A DNA stretch of 64,000 nucleotides from Pelagibacterium lacus. GTDB lineage: Bacteria > Pseudomonadota > Alphaproteobacteria > Rhizobiales > Devosiaceae. Where the stretch lies: NCBI RefSeq assembly GCF_003345525.1, contig NZ_QQNH01000002.1, forward strand, positions 62,001 through 126,000. Direction: 5' to 3'. How positions within the stretch are numbered: position 1 is the first letter of the stretch; each line of letters starts with the position of its first letter. This document shows positions 6,904 to 18,487 of this stretch, in pieces. The position numbers were made by a program, and so were the translations under genes. A model generated the notes under the pieces. It ran no database searches. It was not told the DNA's origin and saw only the letters and a program-made list of their open reading frames with translations.

Positions 6904-9108
6904 GTGGCAGAAAAACAGCCCGCCTGGCGGGCCGACCCCGAAGACATTGCGCGCATCGTTTCCGGGCAGCACGATGATCCTTTTGCCATACTCGGCTTGC
7001 ATCACTCCGGTGGACGGTGGGTCAGCCGGGCCTTCATCCCCCATGCGGAGCGGGTCGAAGCGCGTTCGCTGGAGGGCAAGGTCGTAGGGCGGCTGGACAA
7101 GGTCGACGACCGTGGGTTTTTCGAAGGCGTGATCGACATCGACGGCGTCCAGCCGATCGTTCATCACTGCGGCAATGCGGGGGGCGAGTGGGACGTCGCC
7201 GATCCCTATTCCTTCGGGCCGGTGCTGGGCCCGATGGACGATTACTATATTGGCGAGGGATCGCATCTGCGATTGTTCGACAAATTAGGCGCGCATTTCA
7301 TGACATTCGAGGGGGTAGAAGGCACGCATTTTGCGGTCTGGGCGCCCAATGCGCGGCGGGTGAGCGTCATCGGTTCGTTCAACGAATGGGACGGCCGACG
7401 TCATCCGATGCGGCGCCGGGCCGAAACCGGCGTCTGGGAAATCTTCCTGCCCGAAGTCGCCCCCGGGGCGCAGTACAAATATGAAATCATCGGCAAGGAC
7501 GGCAATCGACTGCCGCTCAAAGCCGATCCCTTTGCGCAGCAATCCGAGCTCAGGCCGAAAACCGCCTCGGTGGTCGCCGATCCGACGCCATTCAAGTGGA
7601 CGGATGACGCCTATATGGCGGCGCGCTCGTCCCGCGACTACCGCCGCGAGCCCATATCGATCTACGAAGTGCATCTGGGCTCCTGGCGGCGGCGGCCGGA
7701 TGGGTCCTTTCTCTCCTATGAGCAGTTGGCCGAGCAATTGGTGCCCTATGTCGCCGATCTGGGCTTCACCCATATCGAATTGCTGCCGGTCTCCGAGCAT
7801 CCCTACGACCCGAGCTGGGGTTACCAGCCCACCGGACTCTATGCGCCGACGGCGCGGTTCGGGGACCCGGCCGGGTTCGCCAGATTCATCGATACGGCGC
7901 ACAATGCCGGGCTCGGCGTGATCATGGATTGGGTGCCGGCACATTTTCCTACCGACGAGCACGGGCTGGCCAGGTTCGACGGCACGGCGCTCTATGAGCA
8001 CGCCGATCCACGGCAAGGCTTCCACCCGGACTGGAACACGGCGATCTACAATTTCGGGCGCAAGGAGGTGTCGAGCTTTCTCACCAACAATGCGCTCTAT
8101 TGGCTGGAGAAATTCCACATCGATGCGCTGCGGGTCGATGCGGTGGCCTCGATGCTCTATCTCGACTATTCGCGCCAGCCGGGGCAGTGGGTGCCCAATC
8201 GGTTCGGCGGCAATGAGAACATTGAGGCGGTGGCGTTCCTGCAGCGGGTCAATGCCGAAACCTATGGCCAGCAGCCCGGCACCTTCACGGTGGCCGAGGA
8301 GTCGACGAGCTGGGCCGGGGTGACGGCTCCGACCTATGACAAGGGGCTGGGGTTCGGCTTCAAATGGAACATGGGCTTCATGAACGACACGCTGCGCTAT
8401 ATGCAGCGCGATCCCATCCATCGTCGGTTTCACCACAACGACATGACCTTCGGGCTGCTCTATGCATTCTCGGAGAATTTCACCCTGCCGCTCAGCCATG
8501 ACGAGGTGGTGCACGGCAAAGGCTCCCTGCTGACGAAAATGCCGGGCGACGACTGGCAGAAATTTGCGAATCTTCGCGCCTATTACGCCTTCATGTGGGG
8601 ACACCCAGGTAAGAAACTGCTGTTCATGGGCCAGGAATTCGCCCAGCGCGACGAGTGGAACGAAGCCCAGGCGCTCGACTGGTGGCTGCTCGATGCGCCG
8701 GCCCATGAAGGGGTGAGGCGGCTCGTCTCGGATCTCAACACCGTCTACCGCGAATTGCCGGCGCTGCATGCGCGCGACTGCGAGCCCGAGGGGTTCGAAT
8801 GGATCATCGCCAGCGACCGGGCCAATTCCGTCTTCGCATGGGTGCGGCGAGCGCCGGGGGCGGAGCCGGTGGTGGTCATTTCCAACATGACCCCGGTGCT
8901 GCGGGAGAAGTATCGCCTGCCAATGCCCGCGAGCGGGCGCTGGACCGAACGGATCAACACCGATGCGGGCTGGTACGCGGGATCCAACAAGGGAAATCAA
9001 GGGGTTGTGATGGCCACGGAGGGAAATGAGTACGGGTATCCGGCGACGGCGGAGATTGTCCTGCCGCCGCTGAGCACCCTCATTCTACAGCACGAACCAG
9101 ACATCTGA
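6904..9108 (+). CDS. glgB: 1,4-alpha-glucan branching enzyme
   Basis: 734 residues. GlgB cuts alpha-1,4 chains and reattaches them as alpha-1,6 branches. The layout is an N-terminal CBM48-type region, a second CBM48 near 135-220 (FAVWAPNARRVSVIGSFNEW), a GH13 catalytic barrel and a C-terminal beta domain. The nucleophile is D412 in LRVDAV and the acid/base E465 in VAEEST, spaced 53 residues apart as in the E. coli enzyme; HDEVVHGKGS supplies the third conserved region. The GTG start at 6904 is preceded by GGGGGAG at 8 bases. First gene of a tight glgB-C-A-pgm-glgX series. Confidence 0.96.
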   Translation: MAEKQPAWRADPEDIARIVSGQHDDPFAILGLHHSGGRWVSRAFIPHAERVEARSLEGKVVGRLDKVDDRGFFEGVIDIDGVQPIVHHCGNAGGEWDVADPYSFGPVLGPMDDYYIGEGSHLRLFDKLGAHFMTFEGVEGTHFAVWAPNARRVSVIGSFNEWDGRRHPMRRRAETGVWEIFLPEVAPGAQYKYEIIGKDGNRLPLKADPFAQQSELRPKTASVVADPTPFKWTDDAYMAARSSRDYRREPISIYEVHLGSWRRRPDGSFLSYEQLAEQLVPYVADLGFTHIELLPVSEHPYDPSWGYQPTGLYAPTARFGDPAGFARFIDTAHNAGLGVIMDWVPAHFPTDEHGLARFDGTALYEHADPRQGFHPDWNTAIYNFGRKEVSSFLTNNALYWLEKFHIDALRVDAVASMLYLDYSRQPGQWVPNRFGGNENIEAVAFLQRVNAETYGQQPGTFTVAEESTSWAGVTAPTYDKGLGFGFKWNMGFMNDTLRYMQRDPIHRRFHHNDMTFGLLYAFSENFTLPLSHDEVVHGKGSLLTKMPGDDWQKFANLRAYYAFMWGHPGKKLLFMGQEFAQRDEWNEAQALDWWLLDAPAHEGVRRLVSDLNTVYRELPALHARDCEPEGFEWIIASDRANSVFAWVRRAPGAEPVVVISNMTPVLREKYRLPMPASGRWTERINTDAGWYAGSNKGNQGVVMATEGNEYGYPATAEIVLPPLSTLILQHEPDI

Positions 9109-9171
9109 ACGACAACATGCGTCCAACGAGGCTGGAAAAAGCCCATTGTGCGCGCGCAAAAGGAGAGGAAG

Positions 9172-10439
9172 ATGGTGGGTATGAACAATCCAGCGCCCCT
9201 GGCACGTGACGCCATGGCCTATGTGCTCGCCGGGGGGCGCGGCACGCGCCTGATGGAGCTGACCGACCGCCGTGCCAAGCCGGCGGTCTATTTCGGGGGC
9301 AAGTCGCGCATCATCGACTTCGCGCTGTCCAATGCCATCAATTCCGGCATTCGCCGTATTTCCGTGGCGACGCAATATCAGGCGCACAGCCTGATCCGCC
9401 ATTTGCAGCGCGGCTGGAACTTCCTGCGCACCGAACGCAACGAAAGCTTTGATATCCTCCCGGCCAGCCAGCGGGTGGCCGAGGACCTTTGGTATGCCGG
9501 GACAGCCGACGCCGTCTACCAGAACATCGACATCATCGACGATTACAACGCGAAATATATCGTCGTGCTGGCGGGCGACCATGTCTACAAGATGGACTAT
9601 GAGATCATGCTGCGCCAGCATGCCGATACCGGCGCCGACGTGACGGTGGGGTGCCTGGAAGTGCCGTGCCACGAAGCCTCGGCCTTCGGGGTGATGCATG
9701 TGGACGATCGCGACCGCATCGTCGAATTCATGGAAAAGCCCAGCGATCCACCTTCCATCCCCGATAAGCCGGGCATGTCGCTGGCCTCGATGGGGATCTA
9801 TGTGTTCGAGACCAAATTCCTCATGGACCAGTTGCGCCGCGATGCGGCGACGGCTGGATCGAGCCGCGATTTCGGCAAGGACATCATTCCCTATATCGTC
9901 CAGAACGGAAATGCCTGGGCGCATCGCTTCCCGCATTCCTGCGTACGCTCCGAGCACGAGCAGGTGTCCTACTGGAAGGATGTGGGGACGATCGATGCCT
10001 ATTGGGAGGCCAATGTCGACCTGACCGACATCGAGCCCCAGCTCGACCTCTATGATCGCGAATGGCCGATCTGGACCCATGCGGAAATCACTCCGCCGGC
10101 AAAGTTCGTCCACGATATCGACGGCCGCAGGGGGCATGCGCTCTCGTCGTTGGTGTCGGGGGACTGCATCGTCTCGGGCGCCCAACTGCGGCGCACGCTG
10201 CTCTCGACCGGGACCAGGGTCAATTCCTATTCCGAGCTCAATGAAGCGGTGGTGCTGCCCCGCTGCACCATTTCGCGCGGGGTGCGGCTCAACAAGGTGG
10301 TGGTGGACGCCCGTGTCGAAATCCCCGAAGGGCTCGTGATAGGAGAGGACCCCGAGTTCGACGCCAAATGGTTCCGGCGCACCGAGAACGGGGTTACCCT
10401 CATCACCCAGCCCATGATCAACCGGTATCTCGCCTCGCA

Positions 10440-10443
<4 letters not shown>
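9172..10443 (+). CDS. glgC: Glucose-1-phosphate adenylyltransferase (ADP-glucose pyrophosphorylase)
   Basis: GlgC makes ADP-glucose from ATP and glucose-1-phosphate, the committed and usually allosterically controlled step of bacterial glycogen synthesis. The N-terminal nucleotide-binding signature [19 protein letters not shown] is followed by KPAVYFGGK and a C-terminal left-handed helix domain. The ATG at 9172 gives 423 residues and has AAGGAG 6 bases upstream; an upstream in-frame GTG at 9148 lies before that site and is less likely. Its TGA overlaps the glgA start in ATGA. Confidence 0.96.
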
Positions 10444-13513
<3,070 letters not shown>

Positions 13514-13530
13514 GCGGAGCGGAAAACCTT

Positions 13531-15534
13531 ATGTCCGCCAAGGGGGAGAGGCCGAAGCTCGGGGCGACGGTCACCGCGGCCGGCGTGGATTTCGCCGTCT
13601 ATTCGGAAACCGCGGAGCGGATTTGGGTCTGCCTGTTCGACGGCGGCGACCGGGAGGTTTCGCGCATCGAGCTCGCCCGTGGCGAGGGGGCGGTGTGGGA
13701 AGGGCACGCGGACGGGCTGGCGCCCGGGGCGCGCTACGGATTGCGGGCCGATGGCCGCTACGATCCGGCGCAGGCCTATCATTTCGACCCCAACAAGCTG
13801 CTGGTCGATCCCTATGCCAGGCGGATCGACCGGGGCTTCGTGCGCCGGCCCGAATTGAGCGCGGCGCGCGGGGAGAGCGTCGATACGGCGGCTTTCGTGC
13901 CCAAGGCGCTGGTTGAGGGGCCTGCGCCGGCCCTTTACGCGCCGCCGGAGGGGGGGCGGCCGAGGCTGGTCTATGAGCTCAATGTCCGGCCCTATACCAT
14001 GCTGCATCCGGGGGTGGCGGCGCCGCTGCGCGGAACGCTGGCCGGGCTGATGGCGCCGGAGGTGATCGCGCATATCCAGCGTCTGGGGGTGGATGTGATC
14101 GAGTTGCTGCCGGTCGCGGCGTGGATCGACGACGCGCATCTGCCGGCCCTGGGGCTGACCAATGTCTGGGGCTACAATCCGATCACCTATTTTGCCCCCG
14201 ATCCGCGCCTTGCCCCCGGCGGGCCCGAGGAGTTGCGGCAACTGGTCGCCGCCTATGGGGAGGTTGGCATCCGGGTGGTGCTCGACGTGGTCTACAACCA
14301 TACCGGGGAGGGCGATGCAGAAGGACCGATCCTTTCCATGAAGGGGCTGGATGCGCGGACCTATTACCGGCATTCCGAGGTGGATGGGCGGCTGGTACTG
14401 GTCAACGATGCGGGGACGGGCAATACGCTGCAATGCGATCATCCGGCGGTGCAGGACCTGGTGATCGACAGCCTGCGCCATTGGGTGGACGCCTTCGGCA
14501 TTGCCGGCTTCCGCTTCGACCTGGCGCCGATCCTCGGGCGGTCGACGAAGGGGTTTTCGTCGCAGGCCGAACTGCTTGCGCGCATCCGCGAGGACGCCGT
14601 GCTCGGCCGGTGCCTGCTCGTCGCCGAGCCCTGGGACCCGGGGCCGGGGGGGTATCATGTGGGGCGCTTCGGCGAGCCCTTCATCGAATGGAACGATCGC
14701 TATCGCGACGATGTGCGCCGCTTCTGGCGCGGCGATGCGCATATGATCGGCGCGCTGGCTGACCGGCTGGCGGGGTCGGCGGACCTGTTCAACCATGACG
14801 GGCGCCGGCCCTCGGCGAGCGTCAATTTCCTCGCCGCCCATGACGGATTTACCCTCGCCGACCTCGTGGCCCATGAGCGCAAGCACAACGCGGCGAACGG
14901 GGAAGACAACCACGATGGGCACGATGCCAACCATTCGTGGAATTGCGGGGTCGAAGGCAGGACCGACGACGCGGAGATTGTGCGGCGCAGAGGGGACGAT
15001 GTTCGCGCCCTGCTCGCCACGCTGTTCGTCTCCCACGGCACGCCCATGCTGACGGCGGGCGACGAATTGGGGCGCAGCCAGGGGGGCAACAACAATGCCT
15101 ATGCCCAGGACAATGCCGTCACCTGGCTCGACTGGGCTGGGGCGGATGGTGAACTGGCCGGGTTCGTCGCGTCGCTCTCGGCCTTGCGGCGCGGGCATCC
15201 GGGCTTTCGCAGCGACCGCTTCCTCTCCGGCGTCGAGCGGGCGGGCTGGAAGGACGTCGCCTGGCTGCGCCCGGACGGCACCGAGATGACGCAGGCCGAT
15301 TGGCAGGCGCCGGATGCATCGGTGCTCGGCATGCTGCTGCATGAGGCGGGGGAGACGCTGCTGGTCTGGTTCAATCGGGTGCGGGAGCGGGTCGAGGTCC
15401 GCCTGTCGGCCGAGCCCGGGGTCGCCTTCGACGTGGCGCTGGTCTCCTGCCGCGATGCGGAGGTGATCGCCGGGCCGCACTCCTTGGTCCTGCCGCCGCG
15501 CAGCGTCGTGATCCTGGCCCCCGCAAAAGGATAA
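13531..15534 (+). CDS. glgX: Glycogen debranching enzyme
   Basis: 667 residues, isoamylase-type GH13 subfamily. GlgX removes alpha-1,6 branches, mostly from chains shortened by GlgP, so it works with the phosphorylase encoded 7 kb upstream. An N-terminal CBM48-like region is followed by the barrel, with nucleophile D330 in FRFDLAP and acid/base E366 in VAEPWDPG; VYNHTGEG and AAHDGFTLADLV are further family motifs. It starts 17 bp after pgm with a weak GAGCGGA site and ends the glycogen operon. Confidence 0.94.
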   Translation: MSAKGERPKLGATVTAAGVDFAVYSETAERIWVCLFDGGDREVSRIELARGEGAVWEGHADGLAPGARYGLRADGRYDPAQAYHFDPNKLLVDPYARRIDRGFVRRPELSAARGESVDTAAFVPKALVEGPAPALYAPPEGGRPRLVYELNVRPYTMLHPGVAAPLRGTLAGLMAPEVIAHIQRLGVDVIELLPVAAWIDDAHLPALGLTNVWGYNPITYFAPDPRLAPGGPEELRQLVAAYGEVGIRVVLDVVYNHTGEGDAEGPILSMKGLDARTYYRHSEVDGRLVLVNDAGTGNTLQCDHPAVQDLVIDSLRHWVDAFGIAGFRFDLAPILGRSTKGFSSQAELLARIREDAVLGRCLLVAEPWDPGPGGYHVGRFGEPFIEWNDRYRDDVRRFWRGDAHMIGALADRLAGSADLFNHDGRRPSASVNFLAAHDGFTLADLVAHERKHNAANGEDNHDGHDANHSWNCGVEGRTDDAEIVRRRGDDVRALLATLFVSHGTPMLTAGDELGRSQGGNNNAYAQDNAVTWLDWAGADGELAGFVASLSALRRGHPGFRSDRFLSGVERAGWKDVAWLRPDGTEMTQADWQAPDASVLGMLLHEAGETLLVWFNRVRERVEVRLSAEPGVAFDVALVSCRDAEVIAGPHSLVLPPRSVVILAPAKG

Positions 15535-15546
15535 AATCGATTAAAA

Positions 15547-15567
15547 GGGTGAACCGATTGTTCACCC
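15547..15567 (+). terminator. Hairpin after glgX
   Basis: A perfect 8-bp inverted repeat GGGTGAAC (15547-15554) with GTTCACCC (15560-15567) lies 13 bp after the glgX stop codon. There is no T run on the plus strand, so it is at best a weak terminator or an mRNA 3' end stabiliser. Confidence 0.4.
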
Positions 15568-15684
15568 TCGCGCGCTTCGGACGAAACCTGGCCGCAGCAT
15601 TGGGCATTAGCCCTATGGAAGGTGGCCGCCTCCTCAGCAGTACCAACCCGGGCGACACGCCCGGCTTTGGCAAAGGAGGCCAAT

Positions 15685-16398
15685 ATGCGAAACTATGCGA
15701 GTGTATCCGCCGCGGTTCTGATCGTCGCGGCATTGGGCGCCAGTCCCGCACTGGCGCAACTGGACGTGGATCTGGGGATTCTCGATGCGCGGGTCGATGT
15801 CGACACCGACAGGGGACTGCACGTCGATGCCGATGTCAACCTGCTCGGCGATCGCGGCGTCGATGCCGACGCCAATGTGGCGCTGGGCGGCGATCGCGCG
15901 GCCGATGTGGCGGCGGACGTCAATGTGGGGGGCAGCGGCGGTATCGATGCCTCGGCCAATGTGGGCGTCGGCGGCGATGACGGCCTTCTCGACGCGGATG
16001 TGGATATCGGCGTCGGCGGTGGCAGCAATGGCTCCGGCGGCAATGGCGGTGGAGGTGGCGGTGGTACGCCCCCGGTCGTTCCGCCCTCGGGTTCGGGCGC
16101 ACAGGCCGGCGGATCGTCGCTGGCCTGCGAGGGCGAAAATTCGTCGGCCTATGCCCGGCTCACCAACATAAGTTATTCGACCCAGGCGGTCTCGAACTGG
16201 TCGCAGGCGACCAGCGTGCAGTTCATCCCGGTCAGCCTGTGCCCGGGGCTCGATGCGCAACTGGGCACCGGGCTCCTGGCCCAGGCGGCCGGCGGCATTC
16301 CGGTCCTGCAATCGGCCCTTGCGGGGTCGTCCTACTCGGCCAATGACATCATCGGCATCGCCCAGTCGGGCGGTCAACTCGCGGTGTATGTCAACTGA
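15685..16398 (+). CDS. Secreted protein with 14-residue Asp/Gly repeats, function unknown
   Basis: 237 residues. A clear Sec signal peptide ends at A24 (ALA-Q). Residues 42-112 hold five tandem units of about 14 residues with the pattern D-x-G-V-D-A-x-A-N-V-x-V-G-G; valine alternates with Asp/Asn, as in a repetitive beta structure. A Gly/Ser/Pro linker (about 111-140) follows, then a C-terminal domain with two cysteines (LACEG and LCPG) that could form a disulfide. The ATG at 15685 has a perfect AAAGGAGG site. I do not recognise a characterised family. Possible roles are a surface-associated or matrix protein; this is inference only. It lies alone after the glycogen operon. Confidence 0.75.
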   Translation: MRNYASVSAAVLIVAALGASPALAQLDVDLGILDARVDVDTDRGLHVDADVNLLGDRGVDADANVALGGDRAADVAADVNVGGSGGIDASANVGVGGDDGLLDADVDIGVGGGSNGSGGNGGGGGGGTPPVVPPSGSGAQAGGSSLACEGENSSAYARLTNISYSTQAVSNWSQATSVQFIPVSLCPGLDAQLGTGLLAQAAGGIPVLQSALAGSSYSANDIIGIAQSGGQLAVYVN

Positions 16399-16436
16399 AG
16401 TTCGTCCCGGCCGGGCGATATCGCGTCCGACCGGGG

Positions 16437-16862
16437 CTATTCGCCCCGGCGCTGGGTCAGCGCCATGCCGGCGATGATCAGGGCAACCCCGAGGGCGCTG
16501 TAAACAAAATTGTCGTCGGCGCCGCCCAGGAGATCGAGCAGCACGCCGGAAATCATCTGGCCACCGATCACCAGCATGGCGGTGTTGATCGCGCCGATGC
16601 GGGCGATCAGCCAACTGCCCGACGCAACGAAGATCACACCCAACGTGCCGCCGAGATAGGCGTACCAGGGCGCTGACAGCGCGCCCTCCGGCCACAGGCC
16701 GCCGAGCACGAGTCCGAGAATGGTGAGGACCACGAAGCCGACGATGTGATTCCAGAACGAGGCGGCCAGCGCCGTGGTGGACAGGGCAAGCCTGGCATTG
16801 ATCTGGCGGGAGAGGGCGACGAGGACCCCGGCGAACAGCGCGAGGAGAACCGCGATAGTCAT
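16437..16862 (-). CDS. DUF606 (YdcZ-type) DMT-superfamily membrane protein
   Basis: A 141-residue integral membrane protein with five hydrophobic segments covering nearly the whole chain, with the small-residue-rich helices typical of DUF606, a half-size branch of the drug/metabolite transporter superfamily. The substrate is unknown. It begins 4 bp after the end of another DUF606 gene on the same strand, so the two are probably cotranslated and may form a heterodimeric antiparallel transporter, as known for paired small multidrug resistance proteins. It converges on the secreted repeat protein gene. Confidence 0.8.
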   Translation of the reverse strand: MTIAVLLALFAGVLVALSRQINARLALSTTALAASFWNHIVGFVVLTILGLVLGGLWPEGALSAPWYAYLGGTLGVIFVASGSWLIARIGAINTAMLVIGGQMISGVLLDLLGGADDNFVYSALGVALIIAGMALTQRRGE

Positions 16863-16866
16863 GGTG

Positions 16867-17340
16867 TCAGCTCCGTCCGAAAATGATGATCATCGACCCG
16901 GCGAAGATGAGGCCGACCGCCGCGAAATCGCGTGGCTTGGGCATGCGCCGGGGCAGGCCGAGCAGGCCCCAGCGATCGGCTGCGAGGGAAAATACCACCT
17001 GGCCGCCCAGACCGAGGGCCAGAGTGCCCGACAGCGCCAGCGGCGAATTGACCGTGGTCGAGGTGAGCATCACGGTGACGGCACCGGACACCCCGCCGAG
17101 ATAGGCCCAGAGCGGCGTGCCCGGCGCAGCGCCGCCTTTGGCGGGAAAGGGCCGCTGGCGCATGAGGGCGAGAAACAGGATGGCCGCGACGGTGCCGGTG
17201 CCATGGGCGACCCATGAGGAATAGAGCGCATTACCATGGAGCGCCACGAGGCCGTTGAAATCGACCATCAGGGTGAGCAGCCCGCCGCTGGCGAAGGCGA
17301 GCAGCAGATGCAGCGGGGAGGGGCGGGTGGAAACTGTCAT
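16867..17340 (-). CDS. DUF606 (YdcZ-type) DMT-superfamily membrane protein, partner
   Basis: A 157-residue, five-helix membrane protein related to the gene that follows it. Motifs include LLLAFASGGLLTLMVDFNG at the N-terminus and a last helix, AAVGLIFAGSMIIIFG. The ATG at 17340 gives the usual half-transporter length; the frame is open further upstream but adds an unrelated basic stretch. Only 4 bp separate the two genes. The neighbouring DUF1275 gene is divergent. Confidence 0.8.
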   Translation of the reverse strand: MTVSTRPSPLHLLLAFASGGLLTLMVDFNGLVALHGNALYSSWVAHGTGTVAAILFLALMRQRPFPAKGGAAPGTPLWAYLGGVSGAVTVMLTSTTVNSPLALSGTLALGLGGQVVFSLAADRWGLLGLPRRMPKPRDFAAVGLIFAGSMIIIFGRS

Positions 17341-17492
17341 GGATCGAATCGCACTCGAAGGGTCGAACCGGCGGTTCGTTGTTACGCCAAGTGCCATCGC
17401 GCCGATACGGGGAATCGGGCCGATTGCCACCGGCGCTGCGCCGGGGCCATAATGCGGCGAGAGATTCCCCCGTGTGTGTTGTCGTTTCCGGC

Positions 17493-18284
17493 ATGGACCG
17501 AGCCTTGATGGATTATCGCCGAAGACGCCGGCGGTCGCGCTTGCGATTGCTGTCGCATCTGGCCGGCCACAGACGGGTCGCGGCGGCCGATCTCGCCTTG
17601 TCGCTGATCCTGGCGGGGGTGGCCGGGGCGATCAATGCGGGCGGGTTCATCGCCATCGGCCGCTATACCTCGCATATGACCGGGTATATGTCGGAGCTGG
17701 CCGATGCGGTGGCGCTCGCCGATGCGGCGCTGGTGGCGAGCGGGCTGGCGGCGGTGGCATGCTTCATCGCCGGGGCCGTGGTTTCGGCCATCCTCATCAA
17801 CTGGGCCCGGCGGCATACGCGCTGGAGCCAATATGCCCTGCCGCTGGCCCTGGAAGCGGGCCTTCTGGCGGCGCTGGGACTGCTGGCCATGGTGCCGTGG
17901 GCCGGGGGCTTCGCGCTGGCCGCCGCGCCGGCGTTGTGTTTTCTGATGGGATTGCAGAATGCCACCATCACCAAGATTTCCGGGGCGCGCATGCGCACGA
18001 CGCATGTGACCGGCCTCGTCACCGATATCGGGATCGAGCTGGGCAAGGGGCTGTACCGCAATCGCGATCCGCGTATCGCGCCGGAGCGTGACGTGCGGGC
18101 CGATGGGCGCAAGCTGACGATCTTCTGCGCCATCGTCGGCTGCTTTTTCGTGGGCGGAGTGGTGGGTGCGGTTGGCTTCGGGGCCTTTGGCTTCGGCTTT
18201 GCCTTGCCCATCGCCCTGATGCTCGCGGCCTGCGCAGCGCCGAGCTTCGTGACGCACTACCGGCGGGGGCGGCGGGGGCGATAA
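17493..18284 (+). CDS. DUF1275 (YoaK-family) membrane protein
   Basis: About 263 residues from the ATG at 17493. An arginine-rich N-terminus (YRRRRRRSRLR) precedes six hydrophobic segments. The motif ALCFLMGLQNATITKISGARMRTTHVTGLVTDIG is the DUF1275 hallmark (compare lengths, not quoted in full here). The family is widespread and its transport or other activity is undefined. The start is uncertain: ATG 17508 is equally possible and neither has a strong ribosome-binding site. Confidence 0.75.
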   Translation: MDRALMDYRRRRRRSRLRLLSHLAGHRRVAAADLALSLILAGVAGAINAGGFIAIGRYTSHMTGYMSELADAVALADAALVASGLAAVACFIAGAVVSAILINWARRHTRWSQYALPLALEAGLLAALGLLAMVPWAGGFALAAAPALCFLMGLQNATITKISGARMRTTHVTGLVTDIGIELGKGLYRNRDPRIAPERDVRADGRKLTIFCAIVGCFFVGGVVGAVGFGAFGFGFALPIALMLAACAAPSFVTHYRRGRRGR

Positions 18285-18313
18285 CGGGGGTGAGGAATGG
18301 GGCAGGCTCAGAG

Positions 18314-18374
18314 CCCCCCTCATCCGTCTCGGACCTGTCGGTCCGATCCACCTTCTCCCACAAGGGGAGAAGGG
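18314..18374. repeat. Dispersed palindromic intergenic repeat
   Basis: Two adjacent hairpins: TCGGACC-TGTC-GGTCCGA (18329-18346) and CCTTCTCCC-ACAA-G-GGGAGAAGG (18351-18373), preceded by CCCCCTCATCCG. The pattern CTCATCCG...CACCTTCTCCC...GGGAGAAGG is a familiar noncoding repeat of many alphaproteobacterial chromosomes. Only this copy was noticed in the window. Confidence 0.6.
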
Positions 18375-18487
18375 AGTCCTTGGGGCGGCGCTGAGGGGGA
18401 GGGCCCGGGAGGCCATTGCGCCGTATGGCGGGTTGTCCTACATACGGCGCCAGCATTTCCGAACACGTCCAAAGAGGCTATCGCGTT

